DNA of 64,000 nucleotides from Lasiodiplodia sp. COLG20. Lineage: Eukaryota > Ascomycota > Dothideomycetes > Botryosphaeriales > Botryosphaeriaceae. The notes under the pieces are model-generated. The model saw nothing but the letters and a program-made list of their open reading frames with translations, was not told the DNA's origin and searched no databases. Below, one piece after another: positions 30,578-43,112 of the stretch (the first letter of the stretch is position 1; each line of letters opens with the position of its first letter). The position numbers and the translations under genes were made by a program. The stretch is from positions 3,968,001 through 4,032,000 of the forward strand of contig VNWV01000002.1 of the NCBI GenBank assembly GCA_009801085.1, given 5' to 3'.

Positions 30578-32355
30578 GGTGTCTGGTAGTGGTGGGTTGC
30601 TGCGACGATCGCGACTAGGAGGGAATCGAACGATGGGAGAGAGGACGGTCTCGCGCTAGGAAGGGAAGAGCGAAGGTAGGTGGTTGGGTGGGTGAGAGAG
30701 GATTCGAAGGCGCTGGAGGCGAGAGGTGGTCAGCACATCTTGGCGTGCGGGCAATTGAAACGGTTCGCTTTTTTGGGGGAGAGGAGGAGCGAGAGAGAGG
30801 GCGTTGCGGCACAAGGGCAGGCAAGCGCTCTGGCTTGCTTCTGCGAGAATGTGTGTATGTGTGGTACGTACGCACCTGTTTCGCGATACGAGGAGCGGGG
30901 GGCGCGTAGGACAGCAGCTCACAATTGTGAAATGTCGTGGATGGGCTTTCGTGTGGGCAACGAGAGAACGGTTAGAGCGGCAGGAAGGATGCAACGAATA
31001 TATACAGGCTGACAGGCCTGACGGGTGGTATGCACGCACCAGCCGTACGCGGCGCGTAATCGGCTGTCGGGGCCGGGGTATGATGCGGCGGTTTGAGCTA
31101 CGAGTAAGGCTCGCAGCAAGGCTGGCGCTGCTTTGGTCGCAGGAAAGCAGGAATAGGATGGCGGTGCAGGTGAACGTGCTTCGGCTGACTCGCAAGCGTG
31201 GCGCGGGTGATGACGCACGCAAAAGCGCTGGCGCTTGCGGTGAGAGATGTTGTTGCCGGTACTTACTCGAAATACGAAGTGGACGCGCGGCAACTACCTT
31301 TCGTCGGCAAGCCTCGCCGGGCGACAAGATAAGAGAATATGGACGTGCGTATTCTAATAGCATGTCATGTACTGCAGTGGCGCCGTAGAATACGGGACTT
31401 GATTCTAGATCTATTGAATGCGCACCACCCTCCTTAATGTAATTCTCTAGCTTCCGGCCCGAGGCTGAAGAGAAAGCTCTTTCTATACCAAAAATAGCAA
31501 CAACATTGCCATGCTTCTCCCGTACAGCATTCTGGCAATTTATTTTCAGCCATGAAGCAGTGCCTAGTAGATAGCTTCTGTACAGGTACGAAAGTTAGAA
31601 AGAAGACAGGGAAGCCGTGCCGACTAATGCCTTCATGCCCTCGCAAGCTTTTGCTTGGACAGGATCTTTAAAATTAAAGTAATTAAGTTCAAATGCTTAT
31701 GCAGTGACATGGCCGCTATTTCCTATTATCTAATTGATGTAAATCTTCTTACGAGAAGTGTTCATGAAATAGAAAACACCAGCACTGTCAAAGAATACTA
31801 TAGAAAGCTGCCCACTCCACTGTAATCCTAGCGTGAACGGAATTTTAGAATGTATGTACTTGCAAGACTTAACAATAAGTATTGACATAAGGTTCAAGCT
31901 GTACTACGAAACGCACGTAGAGATTTTTGCAGAACTCCATACAATTATGGTGACAATTTTTCTTCCGCTCGAAATACATCATGCTTAAAAATACAAATTT
32001 CTGAGTGGCACATTTTGCCAACCATAATCGAGTGGCAGCCAACCTAAACTACATGCTTCGCTTCGTACTACACGCATCACGATCCTTTGTTCAGGCCAGG
32101 CATGATTTTGCCGGCGTAATTTCCAGCTGTAGAACGTGGAGCTTACGATGACGATGATAGGAGGATGGTGTTGAGCGGGAATGCACGGACTTTCGAGGCC
32201 CACAGGATCCCTGCATGGCGTCATTCTGGGCCCTGGCGGGGCATCAGAATTTCTGAAGCCTCAAGTCCATGACAGCCCAACTTCGATCTCTTGCGCACCG
32301 CTCGCTCCTCCAATCGTGCAGCACTCGCTCCGTCTTTCTGCCCTCGAAGAGAATC
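30578..32355. other. Intergenic, divergent promoters (Cys-rich copy 2 / MTA phosphorylase)
   Basis: About 1.8 kb. A frame of up to 235 codons on the minus strand (30656-31363) has no domain features and probably overlaps the 5' UTR of the Cys-rich gene. The stretch 31640-32000 is AT-rich. No RNA gene identified. Confidence 0.45.
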
Positions 32356-33435
32356 ATGGCCAACGTCGCTACTTCCTACGCCGGTAATTCCTCAATTGCG
32401 CCGTTCCCGCGCTTCCGCGCAATTTTTCTGCTTTCATATGAACGCTGACATTCTCCACCAGATCCGGTGCACATTGCCGTCATCGGCGGCACCGGCCTTC
32501 AATCGCTGCCGAACTTCACGCACGCCGCGACGCTCAACATTAGCACGCCATGGGGCCAGCCGTCGTCGCCCATCTCGATCCTGCACCACCCTTCGCCAGC
32601 CACGGGCGAGCCCATCGCCGTGGCCTTCCTGTCGCGCCACGGCCTGAACCACGAGCTGGCGCCCCATGAGGTGCCCAACCGCGCCAACATCGCCGCGCTG
32701 CGCAGTATCGGCGTGCGCACCATAATCGCCTTCAGCGCCGTGGGCAGCCTGCAGGAGGAGGTGCGGCCGCGCGACTTCGTCGTGCCCGACCAGATCATCG
32801 ACCGCACCAAGGGCATCCGCCCCTTCACCTTCTTCGAGGGCGGCATGGTCGGCCACGTCGGCTTCGGCGACCCCTTCGACGAGGGCGTCGCCAAGATCGT
32901 GCGCCAGTGCGGCCACAGCCTGGAGGGCGAGGGCGTCACTCTGCACGACCGTGGCACGCTGATCTGCATGGGTGCGGTTACCCAACCCTTCCTTTGAAGC
33001 CTTTTTTTGAGTTCTGACCTGTGAGATGTTTGTACAGAGGGCCCGCAGTTCTCGACCCGCGCCGAGTCCAACCTCTACCGCAGCTGGGGCGGCACCGTCA
33101 TCAACATGTCGGCCCTGCCCGAAGCCAAGCTGGCCCGCGAGGCTGAGATCGCCTACCAGATGATCTGCATGGCCACCGACTACGACTGCTGGCACACGAC
33201 CGAGGACGTCAACGTCGAGATGGTCATGGGCCACATGAAGGCCAACAGCGAGAACGCCCGCCGCTTCATCGGAGCCGTGCTGGACGCTTTGAGCGCCCAA
33301 GAGCACAGCGACCTGGTTCTGGCTAAGCACCTCGAGCAGCAGTCCAAGTTCTCGGGCAGCATCACCAAGCCCGAGGGTAGGAAGCAGGAGGCTGTTGAGA
33401 AGCTGAGCTGGCTGTTCCCCGGCTACTTTGACTAG
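32356..33435 (+). CDS. MEU1: S-methyl-5'-thioadenosine phosphorylase
   Basis: Three exons: 32356-32383 (start MANVATSYA), 32462-32971 and 33038-33435; 311 residues, as in other MTAPs. Converts methylthioadenosine plus phosphate to adenine and methylthioribose-1-phosphate, the first step of the methionine salvage pathway in the cytosol. Visible signatures: phosphate-binding AVIGGTGL at about 14-21, SRHGLNHELAPHEVPNRANI (the HP/RHG loop), FSAVGSLQEEV, the TKGIRPFTFF loop, and after the second intron EGPQFSTRAESNLYRSWG, VINMSALPEAKLAREAEI and ATDYDCWH, which form the substrate pocket. The small first exon supplies the N-terminal residues before the first strand. Upstream is the divergent Cys-rich gene; no operon is implied in a fungus. 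Confidence 0.95.
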
Positions 33436-36400
33436 ACTTTTTCTGCGTGTTGGGTTTGGTAAGTTTTGGAGAATTTTTAGAGCGTAGAGTTTATTTTGCG
33501 GTTAAATATTCGAGGCAAGACTCCTTTGAGAGGTCATTTTGGGTCCACTGATTATCATGCTAGGCCGTTTCAACACGTCCTATCAGTTTCTCGTTAATGA
33601 TTTAAGGATGTGTAGAGTTGTTGTTGTCCTGGAGATAAGACCGATCTAATTCACTGTAGAGCATGACAAAGAGCTGACCTACAGTCCGGCTTTGACTGAA
33701 TGGATGTTATCTGAGTCTGTAGACTGGACTTACTATATATCTAGTCGTGGATGCTGCTTCGCCATTCCCAAGGAGCTCACCTGAGAGAACGCACGACCCA
33801 GTCATCACGACAATGGAAGCCTCATTGGCAGGGAAGTCGCCAGTATGTCGGGCTTGAGAGGTGCATATGTGGAGAACTTCGAACGTAGGAAAAAAAGCCT
33901 CTTCATCTTAACCCAAGCCTCGCCCCGTTTTCATCCTAGTTGTGGCAATCAAAGCTTTGTCGACAAATCAGCATTTTGAGGCTTGGAGGCGGACGGTTGC
34001 CGCCGGCCATCGTTGGGCGTGATTTCGGCGCAACATCCGCACGCTCCCTCGGCCTTTGAAGCTCAATACACCTACGATTGGTAAGAGAGAACATGTTCAC
34101 GCAACTGAAGTTGGGTTATGCGATGGCTTGCGCCCCAAAAGCATACGCGTTCGAGTGACGAGGGTGGCTGTACATGAGCCGAGCCCTAAGAGACGCCATG
34201 CAGCGGCAGAGGCTGACTTTAAGGCTTACATTTGCCCGCACGCCTTTTCCCCGACGAAGCGCCGTATGTCCTCTTGCCGTTACTACCTGACCCTTCCGTT
34301 TCGCATTTTACTTTTTCTGTCATTGGTGTGGAGTTCTTATGAAGATTCTCTGGATTATACTGCCATCGCGATCTGCGAACGCCGGGCAGGCGTGGAAATC
34401 ACCTCGCCAGATGATCCCAATGCCTACGTTCAGGCGCGCTGCCTAACACATCGTTCGACGAACCGGGCGTAACATGAAGTAATAGGCCACCGACGCCTTA
34501 CAATGGCACGCGCTCCCCACCAAGCTCCATAGTGTCGGCCATCTGAAGGGTCTAGCCCATCGCACTCCTTTGCCAGCGGAGTCCCTTCCTACAAAACGCT
34601 AGCCAGTGAGGTTGATGAGGGGTAATACTGTGCTGGGACCGAGGTAAGAGCGAACCTTGGGTCTGAAGGTTAGAAGGATGCGCGGAGAGATTGGGAGTGA
34701 GACGGATTGTGAGGTCGAAGAGATGGCGGCTGTTCGCCAACATACGGATAGATAGGCTTGCTTGAATGGGAAATTTCTAAACATTTATCAGCGTTTTACT
34801 TGCTTCAAAGCTGCAGCAGATAAACATTTTCCGTTATCGAAGGGCTGCGAACTGACGAGATGCACTTCCGCCAGGACCAAGCTTTGGCCAAATCATCCCC
34901 CACACATCCATAAGCAATCCTCCCGAGCGCTGGCAGCTCCTTCTGAAGCCCAGATGTCCAAACTTCAAAGCGCACGACTCCCTTTCAGACTGCTTGCATG
35001 GGAAAGTGGTGAGGTGACTCAGCCCCCGCACAACCACGGCGGCAGCGCTCCACGGCCAGTCTTTGCTAAGCCTTCCCACAAACGGGATTCTCAACTCCAC
35101 AGTGTCATGGTGCTTACTTGTATTACCCCCTAATTGCGGGATCCGCAACCAAGTTCCAAACATTGCCTCCCGCAACTTGATTTGTGCTAACCAGAATCAT
35201 TGCCACGAGGCTCTCTCCCAACCACACTCGCGTGAACTTGCTCATGATGTGCCCATTGATGCAATTATGCAGAGAAATCTGCTTTGTACTCCCTCCGCTC
35301 GTATCTGTCGCCAGGGATGGACCGGGGGGAACGAAAGCGGCTGTGGCAATGATGAGAGACAAGGAACAGGGTTCCTTCGTTCCCTCCCCCCCTTCCCCCC
35401 CTCCTGATTTATCGGATACACATAATAAGCAGACATGGCCCTGTCAGCCAACGCTGCTAGCCGCCGACACCCCCCCGATACTTGGCCAATGGTGTTGACG
35501 TGCACACCAATTGACGCTGTCTTACCTTGCTCGCCGCTGCCTCCCTTCCCTGCGGGCAGCAGCTCTCGGCTTCGCGCATCGAGTCCTTGCTGCCGAGGGC
35601 TGGGGCCCTGTGAGATGCAAATGTGCTTCACGGGCAGTTGCACAAAGTGCATGGGCCCCTGGATGCGTACTTGCGTACCCTGGTTTGATAGTTCTGACGG
35701 CCCCGGAATTTCATGGTTCTTGCGGTGTGACGGACGTGCTGACAGCCTGGTACGTTGGGTCTGTCTGAACCGCGTAGAGCAAGCGCCCCTGGGCTCAGAA
35801 ACAGATGTCAAGCTCTTCTGGAGCAATAGGCTGGTGTACTCGTGTTTGAGAATTTTTGTGGATCATGACATCCTTGAGGTGGGGAATGTATTCTTCAGCG
35901 GATTCCCGCTATATGGCAGACTTTGTCTCAATACTTCGCGGAACATAATAATCAATCCGAAGGGTTTCATTCCTTGAAGAAGTAGTAAAAGATAGGAAAT
36001 AATTATCAGGGCCATAAAGCGGAAATTTGTTCCTCATAAAGTTGTGATTTCCAAACGCCAGCAAAATTTTCCCCGTGAAATTCTAGGATAGTTCAAATAC
36101 ATGGATAAGGGCAATATGTGAACAGTAAAAGTAACTAAAGTGCTTCTATTGCTATTGTTAGCCGGTCATTGCTTGATGTCGCAAGTAGCGACCCGGGTCC
36201 ACTAATAGTGGGGCATGTCTAAGAATCATGTTCACGCACGGCGGCGCATCACGGCCTGAGCTAAAGACAAGGGTAGAATATTTATAGGGAAGGTTTGGGT
36301 GGATCATTAGCCTGTCACCCTGACACTTATCGCCACCACCGAAAGGGAGGGCATGGCCGCGCTCCAATTTCCTCAACCGTTGGATAGATGAAACGAAATG

Positions 36401-37854
36401 ATAGTCCATGGCGGCAACGGGTGAGAGTGGCGACGTGCATTTACAGGGTATTTGTATTGCCCGAATGTCGAAGCGCTGTCATGTCGAACAGTCAAAGCCG
36501 GAATAGAGTAAAACTTCACTAAATAAATGATCCCTGCACAAGCTGTACAGCTCAAACTTTGTCTGCCAATATGTCGTCATGACCACCACCTAAACTTGAT
36601 TCTTTCTACATGTTCTTCAGTTTAATTAAGATAAGCTCGTGCAACTACGAGCGCGGAAAGTTCTGAACGACACTGCATAGAGTTAAAACAACGCCCTGGC
36701 TCCTACCACCAACTAACAGCAATGTTCAATTACAGCGACAACTAGCAAGAATAGTGGAGATGTGTTAAAGCAGCACCTACGGGTAAACCCGGGCAAGGAA
36801 ATTTCGAACTGACCGGTTTGATTCTGAACAAGAGCTTCAGCCAGCCACCGAGCTGCAGTAATACATAGGCAGTGTTGTGACACGCCTAATCACCATGCTA
36901 TAGGAACGCCTGCTCTTGAAGCTAATTTAGGGGTAATAAATTCTTTCCGGCAAAAGCACAGAAGGCTATTGTTGCTGCTCAATCAATTCAGCATTTGCAT
37001 GTTTGCCGACCACCTCCGATATCAATCATTGTTCCACGACTGACAGCTGACAAAACAGGATACACAAGAATTTGTCAATACTTCTCCAAATAAGGATATA
37101 TAACGCCCTTAGCCACGTTACTCAGCCACGAGCGCGGGGCCTTAGAAGGAGGGAAACCACACTAGAAGGGTGAGAGTGAAGAACCACGAAGCCCGTTTGC
37201 CAAAAATAAAACAACCAAGACGGAAGCAAAAACCCAAATCCAACGTCTTGTGTCACACGTGCTTGTTTACAACTTACCATAAGTCCCTAAGCCTTTCCCA
37301 CAATCCCCTAGTCTGAGTGCCTCTGCGGTTCGTGCACCGTGACCCCGCGTCCGATTCCGGCGGCAGCGCCTGCGCCGAACTGTCGAAAGCGCAGTGAATA
37401 CGGCGATGGCGGGAAACGATCGCCAGGTACGAAGCTATTGTCAATGAAGTGGTGAGTCAGTGCGATCTCCCAGTTCCGGGGAACCAGGTTGGAGAGGGCT
37501 GCAGGGACGCAATAAGCTCGAAGACTGGTTCGTAACTCCATCGAACGGGGCACCTGTGTAGGCAGTGAAAACGTCAGACGAAAAGATAAGTAGAAAGATG
37601 TGACGATGGCTGCATGATGAAATATGCCGCCACCCGGGACAAGACTAGAGGATTAGGGGGATGTGGGAAAGGAGCCGCGCAGAACGTGCCACGACATCAG
37701 ACACATTATTACATGGTGGTCAACGAGAAGTGCGTAAGGCCTCGTCTCTGCCCTTCCACGGGCATGACGAATCTGGTTAGCGGCGAAGCAACTGCCGTTA
37801 CGCGGCGTATCTCTCTTTCCCCATGCTCTGCTCTGGCCCCGCGCAGACGGAATG

Positions 37855-37882
<28 letters not shown>
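37855..37882. repeat. (GTGC)n microsatellite
   Basis: About seven perfect copies of a GTGC tetranucleotide. Confidence 0.9.
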
Positions 37883-37886
<4 letters not shown>

Positions 37887-40375
37887 GGCGAATGACGAGT
37901 GCAGCTCGCGTGGCTTGATCTTCTTTTTACTCGAACGGGGAAAGGAGCAAGGGATTTGCCGGGCGGCGAGAGGGTAAAAGGGCAAGTTGTGGAAGCATCT
38001 GGCCCGGAAGCAGGAAGAGAGTGGACGACCGTAGACCCGGTGTAGATAAGCGAACCCCGATCATCGCCCATCCGTGCCATGTACGTGCTTCTACGTCGTT
38101 GCCGAGCGGGGGAATGGGGCTAACAAAGGGCCTACAATAACTCGGCTTGTAAGTCCAGAAGTGCTGAGACGCGCAGCAAGATTTGTATATGAGGGCGAGC
38201 TAATGCTTGGCAGCAGTCGAGGCGTGCCATGGAGCGACGACAAACGGCGTGTGCCTTGGAGGACGGTGTACGCACGAGACGCATGAGCGGCTGCTTTCTT
38301 CTTGTACTCCAGTGTACTAAAAGCTGACACCGCAATTGCTCGCAGAACGTGGCTTGCTTGTTCCTGCATACGCCGTTTCAGGAGGAGGGGAATCGGGGGT
38401 GGCCAGCGCTGCGTATCCACTTCCGAGACCTAACGCGAAGAAAAAGCATTGCTAAAACCACGCGCCGTGGTCTGACATACCTGAGATGCGCAGGAATGAT
38501 ATGCAATCCAAGACGGCTAGTTTATCAACGCGGGCGGGCACCTGCGGCAGCTTTTGGACAACCCAAATGTCATGTGTGACTCGGATTCGTAAGATATGGC
38601 GAAGTGCAGAAAGACTCCGGAAGGATCGGGGGAAAAGTAAAAATCAAAGACGCGTGAATACATGTCAGCCCCGTATTTCGAAACTACGCCCGTGATCTTG
38701 GCTGGTCAGGCACGACTGACGTTGGATCGAGGGGTGAGGGGCAGCGGGTCAACTGATGCCGGTGGCGGACGTCCCTCCGTTCCACAGTTTGGGGGGCATC
38801 CTGGCCGGCAATCCACGTCTTGTCCGCAACGGTGGTTGCTTCCCAGCGGTAACGGGGCGGTTGCATGCCGCGGACCGGGCCGTCAGTGATTGGGAACGGC
38901 GTGTGTTCAGGGTGGCTTTTCTGCTCTTCCGGTTTGGTAAGAGGATCTTCATGCGGAGGGTGGTGGTAGAAAACACCATGCTGTGCGTAATGACGTGCGT
39001 GGGAGGCAAGGAAGGGTCAACCCCGGGCGTGGCGTGTGAACACGCCCAGGGACTCCAGCATGGGGGATTGTCTTAGACAATTGGCCACCTGTTGAGAGTC
39101 AGTCATCGGCCGACGCGGCATTCTCAACGCGTGTATCTCGGTTGGAAGGAGAGGCTTGAGGTTCGACGTCCAGCGTTCCAGCACTGGTGCTTGAGACGGC
39201 AGACAAGCCGGGCCGCCTATTCTGCGGTGGCTGATCCTGGCCAGCCTTGGGAACGCGGAGGCTCATTTCGGTTGGAAACGGCGCGCAGGGCTCCGCCGGT
39301 GTCTGGCCACTTTCCAGAAGACGAGCACACGAGGCGCGATCGGCGTGGTGGTGGGTATTGCCGGTGGGTTTTCATGGGGCCGCCCGGTCGAGATCGAGCG
39401 GGCAGGGATGTGGTTCCCGTCAAATTTCTTGTGTGATGCTGCCGCATCCAGACGGGGCTGCAGATTACTTCAGGATGCTACGAGGCACCGGAGCGTGTGG
39501 AGACCGGAAATAAGTGCGATGATGGACTTGGGGCGGCGATCAGGGCTGCGTTGCGGTCGACGAGAACCATGGGCGAGGGCTTTGGAAAGAAGGTGTCGAT
39601 CCGATCGCGCCGCGGCGGCCGAGCGCAGCGCTCGGCGGTGATCCCAGGATCCTCTGTCTGGCACACGTGGTGAGCAATCTGTTTTCCGCCGCACACACCA
39701 GCAACTTTATTGCGGAGACAGGGACGCGGCGGCGGCGCTGCGGTGGGCTGCCGGGGGCGCTGCCGGCGGAGGCTCTGGTCTGGTGCGTGCGAAGCCAACG
39801 TCGCTCTTCTCTCCTTTCGCCATTACTCGCGCGCGGCAGGCCGGGGCGCAAGTTGCAACGCTCATGCAGCCGGCACCATCGCAATGGCGGAGCATCCTTG
39901 CCGCGGTTTCGAGATTAAGGGCGCTGCCTGAAACGCCTGCTGGAGACCCGCCCTTACAGTCGCGCGCGCCCAAACCCTGGGCGCGGCTTGGAGGCAGTGC
40001 GAGAGCTCTCTGCAGCAGGCGGCTGGCAGCGTTGTGCAGGCGGGCAGGGAGGGCGATGCCCGTGGCGCGCGCCCGCGTTGTGCGTCCCGCGAGTCCCGTA
40101 AATAGACTGAGTGCCCGACGACATGGGCTGCCCTGAGCTGAGTTGACAGAATTGGATCCTTGACGCGTTTAGGGCTCCGTGCGTGTCGTGGGCTGGTGCG
40201 CAGCGACGTGCGGACGTCTCCATCTTCGGGCGACAGTATCGCCAAAGACTCGGGTGCACCTCTTCTGTGCTCGTCCTGTATATTGCCCGCATCGCTGGCC
40301 CTGCAGGTTGAGCGTAACGTCCCCAGCGGCTCGGATCCGTCAGCGCAACCCCGGCCTGGCAAACGGCCTCGCGAG

Positions 40376-40400
40376 CTGCCTGCCTGCCTGCCTGCCTGCA
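40376..40400. repeat. (CTGC)n microsatellite in the kinase leader
   Basis: About six perfect copies of CTGC, 50 bp before the kinase start codon, so probably in its 5' UTR. Confidence 0.85.
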
Positions 40401-40449
40401 CTGCCCGTTCAAAGAAAGGACGACCGGCTCCCGCGCGCCAGCTTCCGCC

Positions 40450-43112
40450 ATGGAGCACCCTCCGTCGAGCACGCAGCAGCAGCACCACCACCATCGCGAG
40501 CACCGCCGCCTGACCAAGAAGGCCCCGCCGCCCGTCGCCTACAACCAGCACCGTTCGCTGCGCCGCGCTCCCTCCGCCCCGACCTACCCGCACTTCCACT
40601 CGCTCGGCCATCAGCGCAGCCCGACGGGCGAGTTTCCCTCCTCGTCCAGCTCCTCGCTCGAACGCCAGCAGAACGCCCTTGACGACTCCGCATACGCTCA
40701 CCAGCAGCGCCAGCAACGCCGCTCCGTCACCGAGAAGAGCTCCGCCGAGCTCATTGGGTCGCCGTTCGACGCCCAGGGCCTGTACCAGAACATCAACGCC
40801 ATCAGCTCCAAGTCCAGCTCGCCCTCGCGCCCGCCGCCCCCGCAGCACTCGCACACGGCGGATGCCCGCCTCTTCACCCCGCGCCTCAGACAGTCGGCCA
40901 GCTTCGCAGCGCTGGGTCGCAAGATGGAGGCCCTCAACCCCGCAAGGTCCGACGACAGCCACCACAAGCGCTTCTCGGGCGAGGTAAAGCCCTCCAAGCT
41001 CACCCGCCCTGACACCCTCAAGAAGACCAAGACCGGCTTCACCAACTTCGTGAGCGGCCTCGTCGGCTCGCCGCGCCGTCCCACCATCAGTACCCCAACC
41101 AACCCGCTCCACGTCACCCATGTGTCGATCGACAACGACACTGGCGAGTTCACGGTAAGCCGCCTGCAATGCATAAACAGCGCAGCCCCCCGACCTCAAG
41201 CGCGCGCATCTCCCTGCAGCCGAGCTGACTGACACGTCTGTCGCAGGGATTGCCGCGAGAATGGCAGAACATCCTCAAAGCGAACGGTATCACCGAGCAG
41301 GATCAGACCCAACACCCCGAGGCTCTCGTCGAGGTCGTCAACTTCTTCCAGGAGAGCCAGGGCGGCCGCGCCGACGAACACATCTGGGACAAGCTGGGCC
41401 ATGCCCAACCGAGCAGCAACATTGTGTCGCAGCAAGCAGGCGGCATGACGCCGCTGATGAGCCCGCCCGTTAGCCCTCGTTTCCCCCGCAATGCCGAAGA
41501 CTCTTTCGAGAACCCTCGAGCGCCGCCTCCCATCCCCCGCCCAGGTCACGCCTCGATGCAGGCTACGTCGCCCAACGGCGATATGGTTCCACACCGTCCT
41601 GCGCCCAGGCCGCCGCAAGCCCAGCAGCAGCCCAAGGTTATGCCGCTTCGCCCCGCGCCGCCTGCGCCCGCTGGCATGGATCGTGTGCCCGAAGATCACT
41701 CACCTGTCTCGTATGCTGCTTCGCCCGTTACCAATGAGAATGCTCCCACTAAGCCAACCGGTCAACTTAGTCGCTCGAATACGACCACGGACCCAGCCCC
41801 CACGAATTACGGCCCGCCCCCGACGCAAGGCTCCACGCAGCAATACCAGGCCCAGCAGGAGCAGGCCATGCTCCAGGCCCAGCAATCCATTGCTCGTCAG
41901 CAGGCGCAGATTGAGCGGACTCGGAGCCAGCGACACTACCAGCAGAACCCTCCTTACCAGCCACCGAACCCACAGCAGCAGTTTGCCCAAGCAACTGATC
42001 CGAACAATGTTCCCCAAACTACCCAGGCGCCGCGCATGGGCCCCGCTCCTCCTGGTGGCCGCCCTGGCCAACGGCGGCAACGGCAGAGTGCTCAGCCTAG
42101 CGATATCATCCAGAGGCTGAACGCCATCTGCAACCCTGCAGATCCCACCTCTATGTACAGAAATCTCACCAAGATTGGTCAGGGAGCTTCCGGCGGCGTT
42201 TTCACCGCGTATCAGGTTGGCACCAACCGTTGCGTTGCCATCAAGCAGATGAACCTGGATCAGCAGCCGAAGAAAGATCTGATTATCAACGAGATCCTGG
42301 TCATGCGCGAATCCAAGCACCGGAACATTGTCAACTTTATGGATTCGTTCCTGGTCAAGGGTGATCTCTGGGTGGTGATGGAGTACATGGAGGGAGGTTC
42401 GTTGACAGACGTCGTTACCTTCAACATCATGAGCGAGGGCCAGATCGCTGCTGTTTCCCGCGAGGTAAGCTATTTTCTAGCCATTTCTGCTTTGTCCCGA
42501 ACTGGACTGACATCGACAGGTTCTCTGCGGCCTCCAACACCTGCACTCGAAGGGAGTTATTCACCGCGATATCAAGTCGGATAACATTCTGCTGTCGTTG
42601 GAGGGTAACATCAAGCTCACGGATTTCGGTTTCTGCGCGCAGATCAACGAATCCGAGCGGAAGAGGACAACTATGGTCGGCACGCCATACTGGATGGCTC
42701 CGGAAGTTGTCACGAGGAAGGAATACGGCCGGAAGGTCGACATCTGGTCGCTAGGCATCATGGCCATCGAGATGATTGAGGGAGAGCCTCCGTACCTGAA
42801 CGAGTCTCCCCTTCGCGCTCTTTGGCTCATCGCGACCAACGGTACTCCTACCATTAAGGAGGAGCACAACCTCACGCCTGTTTTCAAGGATTTCCTTGCC
42901 TTCGCTCTGAAGGTTGAACCTGACAAGCGCGCGAGCGCCCACGATCTGCTCACTGTAAGTATTGGATAGTCCCGCAACCCGTGGAGCAGCTGCTGACCAT
43001 TCAAAAGCACCCGTTCATCCAGACGGCTGAACCCCTCGCCACTCTTGCGCCTCTGGTCAAGGCGGCCAGACAGGCCCGCGCTGAGGAGCGGCGCAAGAAG
43101 GGCGGCGCTTAG
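40450..43112 (+). CDS. STE20: PAK-family (Ste20-type) Ser/Thr kinase with CRIB domain
   Basis: Four exons: 40450-41154, 41247-42464, 42520-42954 and 43008-43112; 820 residues. A disordered basic N terminus ([11 protein letters not shown]) contains [11 protein letters not shown] and [10 protein letters not shown], typical of the filamentous-fungal Ste20/PakA class; there is no PH domain, which argues against Cla4. The CRIB (about 217-245, [13 protein letters not shown]...GEFTGLPREWQ) binds Cdc42/Rac-GTP. A Pro/Gln-rich linker has PPVSPRFP and [10 protein letters not shown]. The kinase domain spans about 539-800: glycine loop [11 protein letters not shown] with K568, HRDIKSDN with D658, DFG at 676-678, [13 protein letters not shown] activation loop. 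All catalytic residues are present. Role: polarity, MAPK pathway input and actin organisation downstream of Cdc42. Confidence 0.95.

Larger units (their letters stand above)
33436..40449. other. Long gene-poor stretch, 7.0 kb
   Basis: No frame shows domain-like sequence, splice structure or a plausible start, on either strand. The left part (33.5-37.2 kb) is AT-richer and the right part (37.3-40.4 kb) GC-rich. It contains a (GTGC)n microsatellite at 37855-37882 and (CTGC)n just before the kinase. Frames of up to 180 codons exist (for example 35435-35977) but look random. It is an unusually long upstream region for the kinase at 40450; it may hold an unannotated non-coding transcript, but I see no direct sign. 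Confidence 0.5.

Noticed and set aside
35435..35977. 180-codon plus-strand frame with several Cys
   Set aside because: Considered as a small secreted protein, but it lacks a signal peptide and the Cys are not in any repeated or conserved spacing.
39862..41235. 457-codon minus-strand frame overlapping the kinase start
   Set aside because: Antisense of the GC-rich, confidently modelled kinase exon 1; the sequence is Arg/Gly/Val-rich without domain features.
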